A stretch of DNA of 64,000 nt from Gammaproteobacteria bacterium (GTDB taxonomy: Bacteria; Pseudomonadota; Gammaproteobacteria; Ga0077536), in assembly GCA_020849475.1 (NCBI GenBank), contig JADLGE010000079.1, positions 62,001 through 126,000 of the forward strand, in the 5' to 3' direction. Positions 35,241 through 43,080 of the stretch are shown here, in pieces (positions within the stretch are counted from its first letter, which is position 1; each line of letters starts with the position of its first letter). Both the position numbers and the translations under genes were made by a program. The notes under the pieces were generated by a model. That model saw only the letters and a program-made list of their open reading frames with translations, searched no databases and was not told the DNA's origin.

Positions 35241-35266
35241 GAATGTCAGACTGAAGTCCGACCCAC
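35241..35266. repeat. Class A REP element downstream of the RAYT gene
   Basis: Reverse orientation: GAATG, TCAGACT, GA, AGTCCGA with one mismatch, CCCAC. It begins six bases after the RAYT stop. It has no partner within the usual 20-nt spacing. Confidence 0.85.
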
Positions 35267-35290
35267 AGCCATTGCGTGACAACGGCAAAG

Positions 35291-35917
35291 CTACCGCCGC
35301 GTAAGCCAGAACGCCTGCTCCGTCCCCGCCTGCCCCTTCACATCCGCCGCGCGGGTGCCGAGGTCTTCGATGTCCCATGAATCTCCGTACAAGGACGATA
35401 CTTCCTCAGCACTCACCGCGAACGGCGGCGGTGACAAAACACTGGTGTCGTATTCGACCGTGACCAGCAGCATGCGCGTGGCCGGTGCGGCGAGGACGCT
35501 CATGGTGGCGGCGTAGTCGCGACGCATGGCGGGCGGCAGGGCGATGAGGGCGGCGCGATCATAGATGGCGTTAAACGCACCCAAGGTGTCGCGGCTGAGC
35601 GCAAAGAAATCACCACACAGCAGCCGGTAGCCTGGCGCGCGATATTCGTCGTGGCCGTCGAGCCGCGTGTGTTGGGCAGGCAATCCATGCTCGGCAAAAA
35701 ACGCCCTGACGGCGATGTCGGACAGTTCGATGCCGGTCACCGCCAGGCCCTGCGCGACGAGCCAGGCCATGTCATGGGACTTGCCGCACAGCGGCACGAA
35801 CACCGTGCCGGCATTGCCGAGGCGCGCGCCATGGGCGAGCAGCATGGGATGCACCGCGGCTTCATGGAAGCCGATTTGATTGGCTTCCCAGCGCGCCTTC
35901 CAGAACGAGGATTCCAT
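35291..35917 (-). CDS. tpm: Thiopurine S-methyltransferase
   Basis: The protein has 208 residues. It follows the TPMT family closely: FWKARWEANQIGFHE at the start, LLAHGARLG, FVPLCGKSHDMAWL (SAM-binding motif I), GIELSDIAVRAFFAEH and IYDRAALIALPPAMRRDY. The bacterial enzyme methylates thiopurines and metalloid compounds such as tellurite or selenite. It lies 13 nt after the CinA C-terminal protein and the pair is probably cotranscribed. Confidence 0.93.
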   Translation of the reverse strand: MESSFWKARWEANQIGFHEAAVHPMLLAHGARLGNAGTVFVPLCGKSHDMAWLVAQGLAVTGIELSDIAVRAFFAEHGLPAQHTRLDGHDEYRAPGYRLLCGDFFALSRDTLGAFNAIYDRAALIALPPAMRRDYAATMSVLAAPATRMLLVTVEYDTSVLSPPPFAVSAEEVSSLYGDSWDIEDLGTRAADVKGQAGTEQAFWLTRR

Positions 35918-35930
35918 CGTCAGTGGCCGC

Positions 35931-36419
35931 TCAGCGACACTGGTCCAAGGCTTCCTGCAAGAGTTCCAGCGCGGCGCGCGTGAAGACCTGCATATTGCCT
36001 TCGCGGTCCGGGCTGCCGGTTTCGAGACGCCGCGTGACCGTTATCGGGCCGACCACCGCCAGCACGCAGATGCCGGGCGGATGACCATAGGGCGTGCCGG
36101 CCGGGCCAGTGGCGCCGAGTTCGGCGATGCCCCAGGTTGCTTTCAGGCGTGCGCGGATGCGCTCGGCGCACAACGTCACATAGCTCTCGGTCAGAGGCTG
36201 CTGCTGATCGAGTGTCACCTTGTCGATGCCGAGCAGTTCGCGGCGCGCGCGCATGGTGTAGATCACGGTGCCGCCCATGTAATAGGCCGAGGCGCCCGGC
36301 ACGGCGAGCAGGTTGGCCGAAATGAGGCCGCCGGTGGAGGACTCCGCGACGGCGATGCTTTCCTTGCGCGCCTTCAAAATCTCGGCGACGTCGGCCGCCT
36401 GTCTGGATAACGTGATCAT
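35931..36419 (-). CDS. CinA C-terminal domain protein, nicotinamide-nucleotide amidohydrolase (PncC-like)
   Basis: The protein has 162 residues from ATG 36419. It is the stand-alone CinA C-terminal domain: ESIAVAESSTGGLISANL at the start, the catalytic serine region, YYMGGTVIYTM, and GATGPAGTPYGHPPG. The family deamidates nicotinamide mononucleotide. An ATG at 36479 is in frame but would overlap the divergent quinone oxidoreductase start at 36466. It precedes tpm on the minus strand. Confidence 0.87.
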   Translation of the reverse strand: MITLSRQAADVAEILKARKESIAVAESSTGGLISANLLAVPGASAYYMGGTVIYTMRARRELLGIDKVTLDQQQPLTESYVTLCAERIRARLKATWGIAELGATGPAGTPYGHPPGICVLAVVGPITVTRRLETGSPDREGNMQVFTRAALELLQEALDQCR

Positions 36420-36465
36420 GCTGATTCCGATTATGATGCCTGCCGTTCTAGGGGATTGCTGACGC

Positions 36466-37464
36466 ATGAGCGAGAGCACTGCGAGTCACCGCGCCTGGCG
36501 TTGTCACGCGTTTGGAGATTACCACACGCTGAGCATGGCCGAGGTCGCATCACGCGCGCCCGGCGCCGGCGAAATCAAGGTGCGCAATCGCGCATTCGCG
36601 GTGGGCTTTCCCGACATGCTGATGGTGCAGGGCCTGTATCAGTACAAGCCGCCCTTGCCATTCACGCCCTGCGCGGAATTCGCCGGCGAAGTGCTGGCGG
36701 TGGGCGAGGGCGTCGAGCGGTTCAAACCCGGCTCCCGCGTGATGGGCACCATCCGCGCCGGCGCCGCCGCCGAACAGGTGGTGACCGCCGCCAGCGATTG
36801 CATGCGCCTGCCCGACAATTTCGATTTCGCCCACGGCGCGGCTTTCATCATCGGTTACAAGACGGCCTATGTCGGGCTCGTTGTGCGTGGCAATCTCAAG
36901 GCCGGTGAAACGGTGCTGGTGCATGGTGCGGCCGGCGGCGTCGGCCTCGCGGCGGTGGAGCTCGCCACCGCCATGGGCGCACGCGTGATCGGCATGGCGG
37001 CCGGCACCGCCAAGCTCAACCTGGTGTTGGCCAAGGGCGCGGCGGCGGTCATCGATTACGCCGCGGGCAGCTTCCGCCAGGCCGTCAAAGCCTGGACCGA
37101 CGGCCGCGGCGCCGACATCGTGTTCGATCCCATCGGCGGCGACGTGTTCGATGAATCCCTGCATTGCATCGCGCCGTTTGGGCGCATGCTGGTCATCGGC
37201 TTTGCCAGCGGTCGCATTCCCACCGCCACCGTCAATCACGCGCTCTTGAAGCAGTATTCCATCGTTGGCGTGCGCGCCGGTGAATACGGCCGAGTCTATC
37301 CCGAGGGCGGTCGCCAGGTGCACGCGGCGCTTGAACGCTGGGCGGCCAGCGGCAAGCTCACGCCGCACGTGCACGAACGCCTGGCGTTCGAAGATCTCCT
37401 GAACGGTCTCGACACCATCGCCGCGCGACGCGTGATGGGGCGTGTGGTGTGCGAGCTGCCGTGA
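36466..37464 (+). CDS. NADPH:quinone oxidoreductase family (zinc-independent MDR) protein
   Basis: The protein has 332 residues of the medium-chain dehydrogenase/reductase superfamily. The NADPH-binding motif is VHGAAGGVGLAAVELA, and the substrate domain has FTPCAEFAGEVLAVGEGV. The zinc-site cysteines of alcohol dehydrogenases are lacking, as in quinone reductases. It begins 46 nt from the divergent cinA gene, where TATGAT at 36432-36437 may be a -10 box. It heads a same-strand series: isomerase, crotonase, yceH. Confidence 0.88.
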   Translation: MSESTASHRAWRCHAFGDYHTLSMAEVASRAPGAGEIKVRNRAFAVGFPDMLMVQGLYQYKPPLPFTPCAEFAGEVLAVGEGVERFKPGSRVMGTIRAGAAAEQVVTAASDCMRLPDNFDFAHGAAFIIGYKTAYVGLVVRGNLKAGETVLVHGAAGGVGLAAVELATAMGARVIGMAAGTAKLNLVLAKGAAAVIDYAAGSFRQAVKAWTDGRGADIVFDPIGGDVFDESLHCIAPFGRMLVIGFASGRIPTATVNHALLKQYSIVGVRAGEYGRVYPEGGRQVHAALERWAASGKLTPHVHERLAFEDLLNGLDTIAARRVMGRVVCELP

Positions 37465-37501
37465 GAACGGAATCAATGTTTACTCGCACGAGGTCAGCGC
37501 C

Positions 37502-38107
37502 ATGAGCCACCGCATCGAATGCTTCTTCGACTGTTCCAGCCCCTGGACCTATCTCGCCTTTGAATATCTGCAGACGCGCATGGCGGGTCTCGACGTCAGC
37601 ATCGAATGGCGACCGATACTGGTCGGCGGCATCTTCAACACCGTCAATCCCAGCGTCTATCAATCGCGTGAAACGCCGGTGCCCTTGAAGGCCGCCTACA
37701 TGCGCAAGGATCTCGCCGACTGGGCGCGCCTGGTCGGCATCGGCATCCACTTTCCGCCGCCGGTGTTTCCGGTCAACAGCGTCAAAGCCATGCGCGGCGC
37801 TTATCTCGCCATCGACCGCGGCTGCCTGGTGCCCTATGCGCGTGCGGTGTTCAAAAGTTACTGGACGGAGCTCGTCGACATCTCGCAAGACGCGGCGCTC
37901 GCCGACATTGCCACCAGCGTCGGCTTCACGCGCGAGGAATTCTTCGACGGCATCGCCAGCGCCTCGTGCAAGGAGAGACTGCGCCAGGCCACCGAGGAAG
38001 TGGTGGCGCGCGGCGGTTTCGGTTCGCCGACCCTGTTCCTGGACGGCGACGACATGTATTTCGGCAACGATCGCATTGATCTCATGCGCTCGCGCATCAC
38101 CCTTTGA
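37502..38107 (+). CDS. 2-hydroxychromene-2-carboxylate isomerase/DsbA-like (kappa GST) family protein
   Basis: The protein has 201 residues from ATG 37502. It matches the DsbA-family isomerases: IECFFDCSSPWTYLAFEYL at the start, where a serine (SSPW) replaces the DsbA cysteine pair, then WRPILVGGIF and GGFGSPTLFLDGDDMYFGNDRID. The reference enzyme isomerises 2-hydroxychromene-2-carboxylate in naphthalene breakdown with glutathione; many relatives have unknown jobs. The upstream gene ends 37 nt before; the crotonase starts 16 nt after. Confidence 0.84.
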   Translation: MSHRIECFFDCSSPWTYLAFEYLQTRMAGLDVSIEWRPILVGGIFNTVNPSVYQSRETPVPLKAAYMRKDLADWARLVGIGIHFPPPVFPVNSVKAMRGAYLAIDRGCLVPYARAVFKSYWTELVDISQDAALADIATSVGFTREEFFDGIASASCKERLRQATEEVVARGGFGSPTLFLDGDDMYFGNDRIDLMRSRITL

Positions 38108-38123
38108 AACCGAGGAGCAAGCC

Positions 38124-38945
38124 ATGACCCAACCCGTCACCGTCGATATCACCGAGGGCGTTGCCGATGTGCGTTTCAATCGCCCGGACAAACACAATTC
38201 TCTGACCCTCGAAATGTTCGAGGCCATCAACGAAGCCGGCGCAAGCCTGGCCGGCAACGCCAGACTGCGTGTGGTGGTGCTGTCGGGCAACGGGCCGAGC
38301 TTTTGCGCGGGCCTCGATTTTTCGATCATGGCCGAGATGTTGAAGGGCGCGGATTCAGCGCGCGCGGTGATGGACAGACTGCTCGCGCGCGACGGTCGGC
38401 CGGACAATCGCGCGCAGCGCACGGCGGTGGTGTGGAAGACCCTGCCGGTGCCGGTCATTGCGGCGCTGCACGGCGTTGCTTTCGGCGGCGGCTGCCAAAT
38501 AGCGCTCGGCGCCGACATCCGCTATGCCGCGCCCGACACGCGCCTGTCAGTGATGGAGATCAAATACGGCCTCGTGCCCGACATGGGCCTGACCCAGACC
38601 CTGCCGGATCTGGTGCGTCTCGACGTCGCCAAAGAGCTGACGCTGTCGGGTCGCATCGTCGATGCCGACGAAGCCTTGCAGCTCGGGCTCGTCACGCGCG
38701 TGGTCGCCGAGCCACGCAAAGAGGCCTTGGACATGGCACGCGCCATTGCCGCGCGTTCACCCCATGCGGTGCGCGCCTCCAAGCGGCTCCTGAACGAATC
38801 CTGGCGCGCCGATGCGCGCACTGGCCTCGGCCTCGAAGAAGAGCTGCAGCTGACTTTGCTGGGCTCGGCCAATCAGATCGAGGCGGTCAACGCCGCGCTG
38901 CAAAAGCGCGATGCGAAATTCAGCGATGTCGGTGGTGCGGCGTGA
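38124..38945 (+). CDS. Enoyl-CoA hydratase/isomerase (crotonase) family protein
   Basis: The protein has 273 residues from ATG 38124 (RBS GAGGAG at about 38112-38117). Crotonase signs are the oxyanion segment GNGPSFCAGLDFS and HGVAFGGGCQIALGAD. The family adds water to, or isomerises, enoyl-CoA. The glutamates of true hydratases are not clearly placed, so the reaction is open. Its stop overlaps the yceH start by four bases (GTGA). Confidence 0.87.
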   Translation: MTQPVTVDITEGVADVRFNRPDKHNSLTLEMFEAINEAGASLAGNARLRVVVLSGNGPSFCAGLDFSIMAEMLKGADSARAVMDRLLARDGRPDNRAQRTAVVWKTLPVPVIAALHGVAFGGGCQIALGADIRYAAPDTRLSVMEIKYGLVPDMGLTQTLPDLVRLDVAKELTLSGRIVDADEALQLGLVTRVVAEPRKEALDMARAIAARSPHAVRASKRLLNESWRADARTGLGLEEELQLTLLGSANQIEAVNAALQKRDAKFSDVGGAA

Positions 38946-39595
38946 GCCATGAACTGACCGCACTCGAGGCGCGCGTGGTCGGCGCGCTGATAGAGAAAGA
39001 GATCACCACGCCCGATCAGTACCCGCTGTCTTTGAACGCCCTGCAGGCGGCGTGCAATCAAAAGACCAACCGCGAGCCGATACTGGACCTGTCCGCGCAG
39101 GACGTGCAGGCAGTGCTCGATGACCTCGTCAAGGCGCACATCGTCAGCGACCGCGGTGGCTATGGTGGCCGCGTCACCAAGTACAAGCAGCGCTTCTGCA
39201 ATACCGAATTCGGACAGTTGAAGTTCAGCCCACAGGAACTTGGCATCGTGTGCGTGATGCTGCTGCGCGGCCCGCAGACGCCGGGCGAATTGCGCGCCCA
39301 TACCCAGCGTCTGTGTGAGTTCGCCGATGCGCAGGCGGTGGAGGCGGCGCTCGAATCCTTGATGACGCGCAGCGATGGCCCCTTCGTCGCGCGCCTGCCA
39401 CGCGCGCCCGGTGCGCGTGAGTCGCGCTATGCGCATCTGTTCAGTGGCCACATCGAGTCGGTGGCCGCGTCGGCGCCGGCGCCCTATGTCGCGCGCGGCG
39501 ACAGCCTTGCGGAGCGGGTGGCAGTGCTCGAAGACACCGTCGCTCGCCTCAGTGCCGAGATAGCCAGCCTGAAAGCCAGCCTCGGCGAGACCTGA
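38942..39595 (+). CDS. YceH family protein (DUF480)
   Basis: The protein has 217 residues from GTG 38942, which overlaps the crotonase TGA. The family pattern is clear: LTALEARVVGALIEKEITTPDQYPLSLNAL (the tandem winged-helix start), ACNQKTNREP, and VAVLEDTVARLSAEIASLK, a C-terminal coiled coil. The function is not known; the tandem winged helices suggest nucleic acid binding. The family is common in gammaproteobacteria. Confidence 0.92.
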   Translation: MSHELTALEARVVGALIEKEITTPDQYPLSLNALQAACNQKTNREPILDLSAQDVQAVLDDLVKAHIVSDRGGYGGRVTKYKQRFCNTEFGQLKFSPQELGIVCVMLLRGPQTPGELRAHTQRLCEFADAQAVEAALESLMTRSDGPFVARLPRAPGARESRYAHLFSGHIESVAASAPAPYVARGDSLAERVAVLEDTVARLSAEIASLKASLGET

Positions 39596-39726
39596 GGCCG
39601 CGTGCGGCGCGGCCGCTATCTGTCCGTGCGAACTGCTACCATCGCCCGCCAGCGATCTCAAAACCGCTGCGCTTGCCGGTTCGCCTGCTTTCGAGATTGC
39701 TTCTACACACCACGGAGGAGTCGAGC

Positions 39727-41379
39727 ATGTTGAATGCGTTGGAATCTCTCCTGCCTCAGCGATATTGGGCGTGGGCGGCCTGCATAGGACTGACCGCGTT
39801 GGGCGCGGTGCTGACACCGATGGTCCACGAACTCTTGCCCTTCACGCTGGTGACGGCCGGGCTGTCGGTGCTTGGGTTCGTCGATTATTCCCAGCCTCGC
39901 CAGGCCATCCGGCGCAACTACCCGGTGCTCGCGCACTTCCGTTTTTTCTTCGAGTACATCCGCCCCGAGATTCGCCAGTACTTCATCGAGGCCGACCGCG
40001 ACGAGCTGCCGTTTTCGCGCGCGCAGCGTTCCATCGTCTATCAACGCGCCAAGGGCACCATCGACAAGCGCCCTTTCGGCACCCAGCTCGATGTCTACCA
40101 GCCGCATTACGAATGGATGAACCATTCCATCGCGCCGACCGAAATCGACAGCCACGACTTTCGTATCGAGATTGGCGGCGCACAGTGCACGCGGCCCTAT
40201 TCGGCCAGCGTGTTCAATGTCTCGGCCATGAGTTTCGGCGCGCTGTCGGCCAACGCCATCATGGCCTTGAACGAGGGCGCGCGGCGCGGCGGCTTTTTTC
40301 ATGACACCGGCGAAGGCTCGATCTCGCGCTACCATCGCGAGAAGGGCGGCGACCTGGTGTGGGAGATTGGCAGCGGTTATTTCGGCTGTCGCGACGAGCA
40401 GGGCCGTTTCGACGCCGACAAGTTCGCCGTCAATGCCGCGCTCGATCAAGTGAAGATGATAGAAATCAAATTGTCCCAGGGCGCCAAGCCCGGACATGGC
40501 GGCGTATTGCCCGGGCCCAAAGTGACGGCCGAAATCGCCGCCGCGCGCGGCGTGCCGCCCGGCACGGATTGTGTGTCGCCGGCGCGGCACTCGGCATTTT
40601 CAACGCCGCTGGAACTGATGGCTTTCGTCGGCAAGCTGCGCGATCTGTCGGGTGGCAAGCCGGTGGGCGTGAAGTTTGCGGTCGGCCATCCGTGGGAATG
40701 GTTCGGCATGGCCAAGGCCATGCTCGAAAGCGGCATCACACCCGATTTCATCGTCGTCGATGGCGGCGAGGGCGGCACCGGCGCGGCGCCCCTGGAGTTT
40801 TCCGATCACGTCGGCGCGCCGCTGCGTGAAGCGCTGATGCTGGTGCACAACACGCTGGTCGGCATGGGCCTGCGTGAGCGCATACGCATCGGCGCGTCGG
40901 GCAAGGTCATCACCGCTTTCGATGTGGCGCGCACCCTCGCCATGGGCGCCGACTGGTGCAACTCGGCGCGCGGATTCATGTTCGCGGTCGGCTGCCTGCA
41001 ATCCCAGACCTGTCACTCAGGCCATTGCCCGACCGGCGTCGCGACCCAGGACCCGCAGCGCATGCGTGCGCTGGTGGTGACGGACAAGGCCGAGCGCGTG
41101 TTCCAGTATCACCAGAACACCTTGTCGGTGTTGAAGGAAATGCTGTCAGCGGCGGGCTTGAGCCATCCGCGCGAACTCGGGCCCGAGCATGTGATCCGCC
41201 GCGTCTCGTCGACCGAGGTGCGCTCGCTGGCGGCGCTCTACAACTGGCTGAAGCCGGGTGAATTGTTGAACTCGACACCGGACTCGCCGGTGTTCAAGGT
41301 GTTCTGGGAGGCGGCGCGCACCGATACCTTCAGCGCGCCACCGAACATTCTGTCGATGCGCTCGGGCAAGGCCCAGTAG
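39727..41379 (+). CDS. Membrane-anchored FMN-binding glutamate synthase family protein
   Basis: The protein has 550 residues from ATG 39727, preceded by GGAGG. Two short hydrophobic segments near residues 15-50 suggest an N-terminal membrane anchor. The rest is the glutamate synthase central and FMN domain: MSFGALSANAIMALNEGA, GEGSISRYH, KLSQGAKPGHGG, ARHSAFSTPLE, VDGGEGGTGAAPLEF and the 3Fe-4S cysteines in GCLQSQTCHSGHC. The glutamine amidotransferase part of GltB is absent. Such proteins are widespread and their reaction is not settled. No gltD partner is adjacent. Confidence 0.85.
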   Translation: MLNALESLLPQRYWAWAACIGLTALGAVLTPMVHELLPFTLVTAGLSVLGFVDYSQPRQAIRRNYPVLAHFRFFFEYIRPEIRQYFIEADRDELPFSRAQRSIVYQRAKGTIDKRPFGTQLDVYQPHYEWMNHSIAPTEIDSHDFRIEIGGAQCTRPYSASVFNVSAMSFGALSANAIMALNEGARRGGFFHDTGEGSISRYHREKGGDLVWEIGSGYFGCRDEQGRFDADKFAVNAALDQVKMIEIKLSQGAKPGHGGVLPGPKVTAEIAAARGVPPGTDCVSPARHSAFSTPLELMAFVGKLRDLSGGKPVGVKFAVGHPWEWFGMAKAMLESGITPDFIVVDGGEGGTGAAPLEFSDHVGAPLREALMLVHNTLVGMGLRERIRIGASGKVITAFDVARTLAMGADWCNSARGFMFAVGCLQSQTCHSGHCPTGVATQDPQRMRALVVTDKAERVFQYHQNTLSVLKEMLSAAGLSHPRELGPEHVIRRVSSTEVRSLAALYNWLKPGELLNSTPDSPVFKVFWEAARTDTFSAPPNILSMRSGKAQ

Positions 41380-41395
41380 CGACCGCGCCGCGCGC

Positions 41396-41875
41396 TCAGT
41401 CGCGCGGTTTTTGCGCGTCGAGAAAACCCTGGATGGTGGCGGTCGCGAGCACCTTGCCCTGCTTGTCCAGCACTTCGAAGAGCTTGCCGCCGTCCAGCGC
41501 CTGGCAGCTGAACAGCACCACCGCGCCGCTCGGGCCACCGTGTTCCATGTGCACATCGCCGCCGGCGCTGTAGGTGAAGAAGCCGGGCTTGCGCACTTTA
41601 TGGATGGTCTCGAAATCCGTGGTCTCGATGATGTGCTGCTCGCCTTCCAGCACCAGCACCGACATCGGCCCCAGGTGGCGGTGGTAATGGCAGTAGGCAT
41701 TCGGTTCCCACTTACTCAGAAAATCGATGCGCCCGGTTTCGAGATTGGCGCCGAGGATCGCGACCCAGTAGTCGATCGGATAGTCGAACTTGGCCGAGCC
41801 AATGGCGCGCGTCCACAGGATGGGGGCAGTGGTGTAACCCGACGCAACGGGATGCAAGGGGGAAACGGCGTTCAT
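41396..41875 (-). CDS. Cupin-domain protein
   Basis: The protein has 159 residues. The segment CHYHRHLGPMSVLVLEGEQ (with the HxHxxG..E metal-site pattern) is cupin motif 1, and GGDVHMEHGG matches cupin motif 2. The fold may be a dioxygenase like acetylacetone-cleaving or dihydroxyacetophenone oxygenases, which share the HYHRH spacing; the reaction is not determined. It lies tail to tail with the glutamate synthase-like gene, 16 nt between stops. Confidence 0.72.
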   Translation of the reverse strand: MNAVSPLHPVASGYTTAPILWTRAIGSAKFDYPIDYWVAILGANLETGRIDFLSKWEPNAYCHYHRHLGPMSVLVLEGEQHIIETTDFETIHKVRKPGFFTYSAGGDVHMEHGGPSGAVVLFSCQALDGGKLFEVLDKQGKVLATATIQGFLDAQKPRD

Positions 41876-41968
41876 GGCGGTGGCCTCGTGCTGGCTCGAT
41901 GATGGCCGGATTGTCCCCTGCCGGCCGGGGAGCGCGCAATGACCAGCCCGGGGACCTCAGAACCGACC

Positions 41969-42442
41969 TCAGAAATGCCAGCCGTGACTGCCGGCCGCGG
42001 CGCCCAGCACCGTCACCACGCTGACCGTCAGTAGCACGCGGTGCAGGCGCACGATGAGCGCGAAGGTGCCCTCGGCATCACGTGCCGCGCGGGCATGGAA
42101 CCAGCGGTGCAGAAACCACGGTTCGAATACGAACAGCATCAAGGTGAACAGCAGCCACACCGCCACCATCGCGTGCATCCACCAGAAATGCGGATCACCG
42201 AAGCGCGACCAGGCGTTGAGCCTGTGGATGAGCCACAGACCCGAGAGCCCGGTGACGAGGGTGGTGACGCGCGCCTGGTTGGCAAATGCGCCTTCGATGC
42301 GGTCGAACATCGCCACGCGTTCGTCCGCTGCGACGCCGCGGCGCAAGGCCGGCAACAGCACCAGGGTGACGAAGGCCACGCCGCCTATCCACAACACCAC
42401 GCCCAGCACATGCAGGGCGCGCGCGAGGTAGAAGTCACCCAC
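41969..42442 (-). CDS. CopD-like integral membrane protein
   Basis: The protein has 157 residues and four probable membrane helices: LARALHVLGVVLWIGGVAFVTL, VTTLVTGLSGLWLI, WMHAMVAVWLLFTLMLFVFEPW and RLHRVLLTVSVVTVLGAAAG. The pattern H..GVVLWIGG resembles the CopD/YncB region and related heme-binding membrane domains. The function is unknown. It sits 13 nt downstream of the VOC gene on the same strand. Confidence 0.65.
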   Translation of the reverse strand: MGDFYLARALHVLGVVLWIGGVAFVTLVLLPALRRGVAADERVAMFDRIEGAFANQARVTTLVTGLSGLWLIHRLNAWSRFGDPHFWWMHAMVAVWLLFTLMLFVFEPWFLHRWFHARAARDAEGTFALIVRLHRVLLTVSVVTVLGAAAGSHGWHF

Positions 42443-42455
42443 GCTGTGTGCCCTG

Positions 42456-42851
42456 TCAGCCGCGCTGCACGAACTCGACCACGTTGCCGTCGGGGTCGCG
42501 CACCATGGCGATGGTCACGCCCGGCATGAATTCATTCATCTCGACATCGAACTTCACACCGGCCTTTTTGCAGGCCTCGCAGACTTCGGCGATATTGGTG
42601 ACCGGGAAAGTGAGATAGCGAAAGCCGAGCGCGTGCTCGAGGCCCAGGGTGCCGGCCGGCGGTACTTTCTTCGGATCGACCAGCTTGATGAAGCTGTCGC
42701 CAAACGCCATGCGATGCATGGTGCCGAACCACAGCGGCATCTCCTGCACCTTCTTCAGGCCCAGCACGCCTTCGTAAAACGCGAGGCTGGCCTGGATGTC
42801 GCCGACCACCATGCCAACATCGACCGCGTTCTTGGCCGGATTCATGCCCAT
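42456..42851 (-). CDS. VOC family (glyoxalase/bleomycin resistance/dioxygenase) protein
   Basis: The protein has 131 residues, one VOC unit with paired beta-alpha-beta-beta-beta modules: VGMVVGDIQASLAFYEGVLGL and YLTFPVTNIAEVCEACKKAG, closing with VRDPDGNVVEFVQRG. The glutamate of that last segment is a metal ligand in the family. The substrate is unknown. Its start at 42851 or 42845 is followed upstream by the REP cluster at 42919-43036. Confidence 0.85.
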   Translation of the reverse strand: MGMNPAKNAVDVGMVVGDIQASLAFYEGVLGLKKVQEMPLWFGTMHRMAFGDSFIKLVDPKKVPPAGTLGLEHALGFRYLTFPVTNIAEVCEACKKAGVKFDVEMNEFMPGVTIAMVRDPDGNVVEFVQRG

Positions 42852-42918
42852 TTGTGTTCTCCCCGGGATAAGTTTGAGTGTGAGGCAGTGTACCGTAGGC
42901 GGGAATTCATGCGCACAC

Positions 42919-42990
42919 CAGTGTCAGACTGAAGTCTGAACCACACTAGTCCCAGCCTTGTTCTGTGGGTCAGACTTCAGTCTGACATTC
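42919..42990. repeat. Class A REP pair, 26 + 20 + 26 nt
   Basis: Left unit 42919-42944 in reverse (CAGTG, TCAGACT, GA, AGTCTGA, ACCAC); right unit 42965-42990 forward (GTGGG, TCAGACT, TC, AGTCTGA, CATTC). Stems are perfect and the spacer is exactly 20 nt. The spacer shares most of its bases with that of the pair at 8117-8188. It lies between the divergent VOC and esterase genes. Confidence 0.9.
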
Positions 42991-43010
42991 AAAGCAAACG
43001 CCCAGGGTCA

Positions 43011-43036
43011 AAATGCGCGAATGAATCCGCACCTGC
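43011..43036. repeat. Class B REP element next to the class A pair
   Basis: Reverse orientation: AAATG, CGCGAAT, GA, ATCCGCA, CCTGC; one stem mismatch. It starts 20 nt after the class A pair, so three units follow each other at 20-nt steps. Confidence 0.75.
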
Positions 43037-43080
43037 CGGTGCGCTAGCATTGAGTTCAGTCCGATATTCAGGGAGTCACC

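Noticed and set aside
34627-35266. An ordinary insertion sequence around the RAYT gene
   Set aside because: There are no terminal inverted repeats bounding a unit or target duplications; the flanking palindromes also occur alone elsewhere, which fits REP biology.
34627-42990. A CRISPR array, because of the repeated palindromes with fixed 20-nt spacers
   Set aside because: Units occur in single inverted pairs at scattered sites, never as a tandem series of direct repeats, and there are no cas genes.
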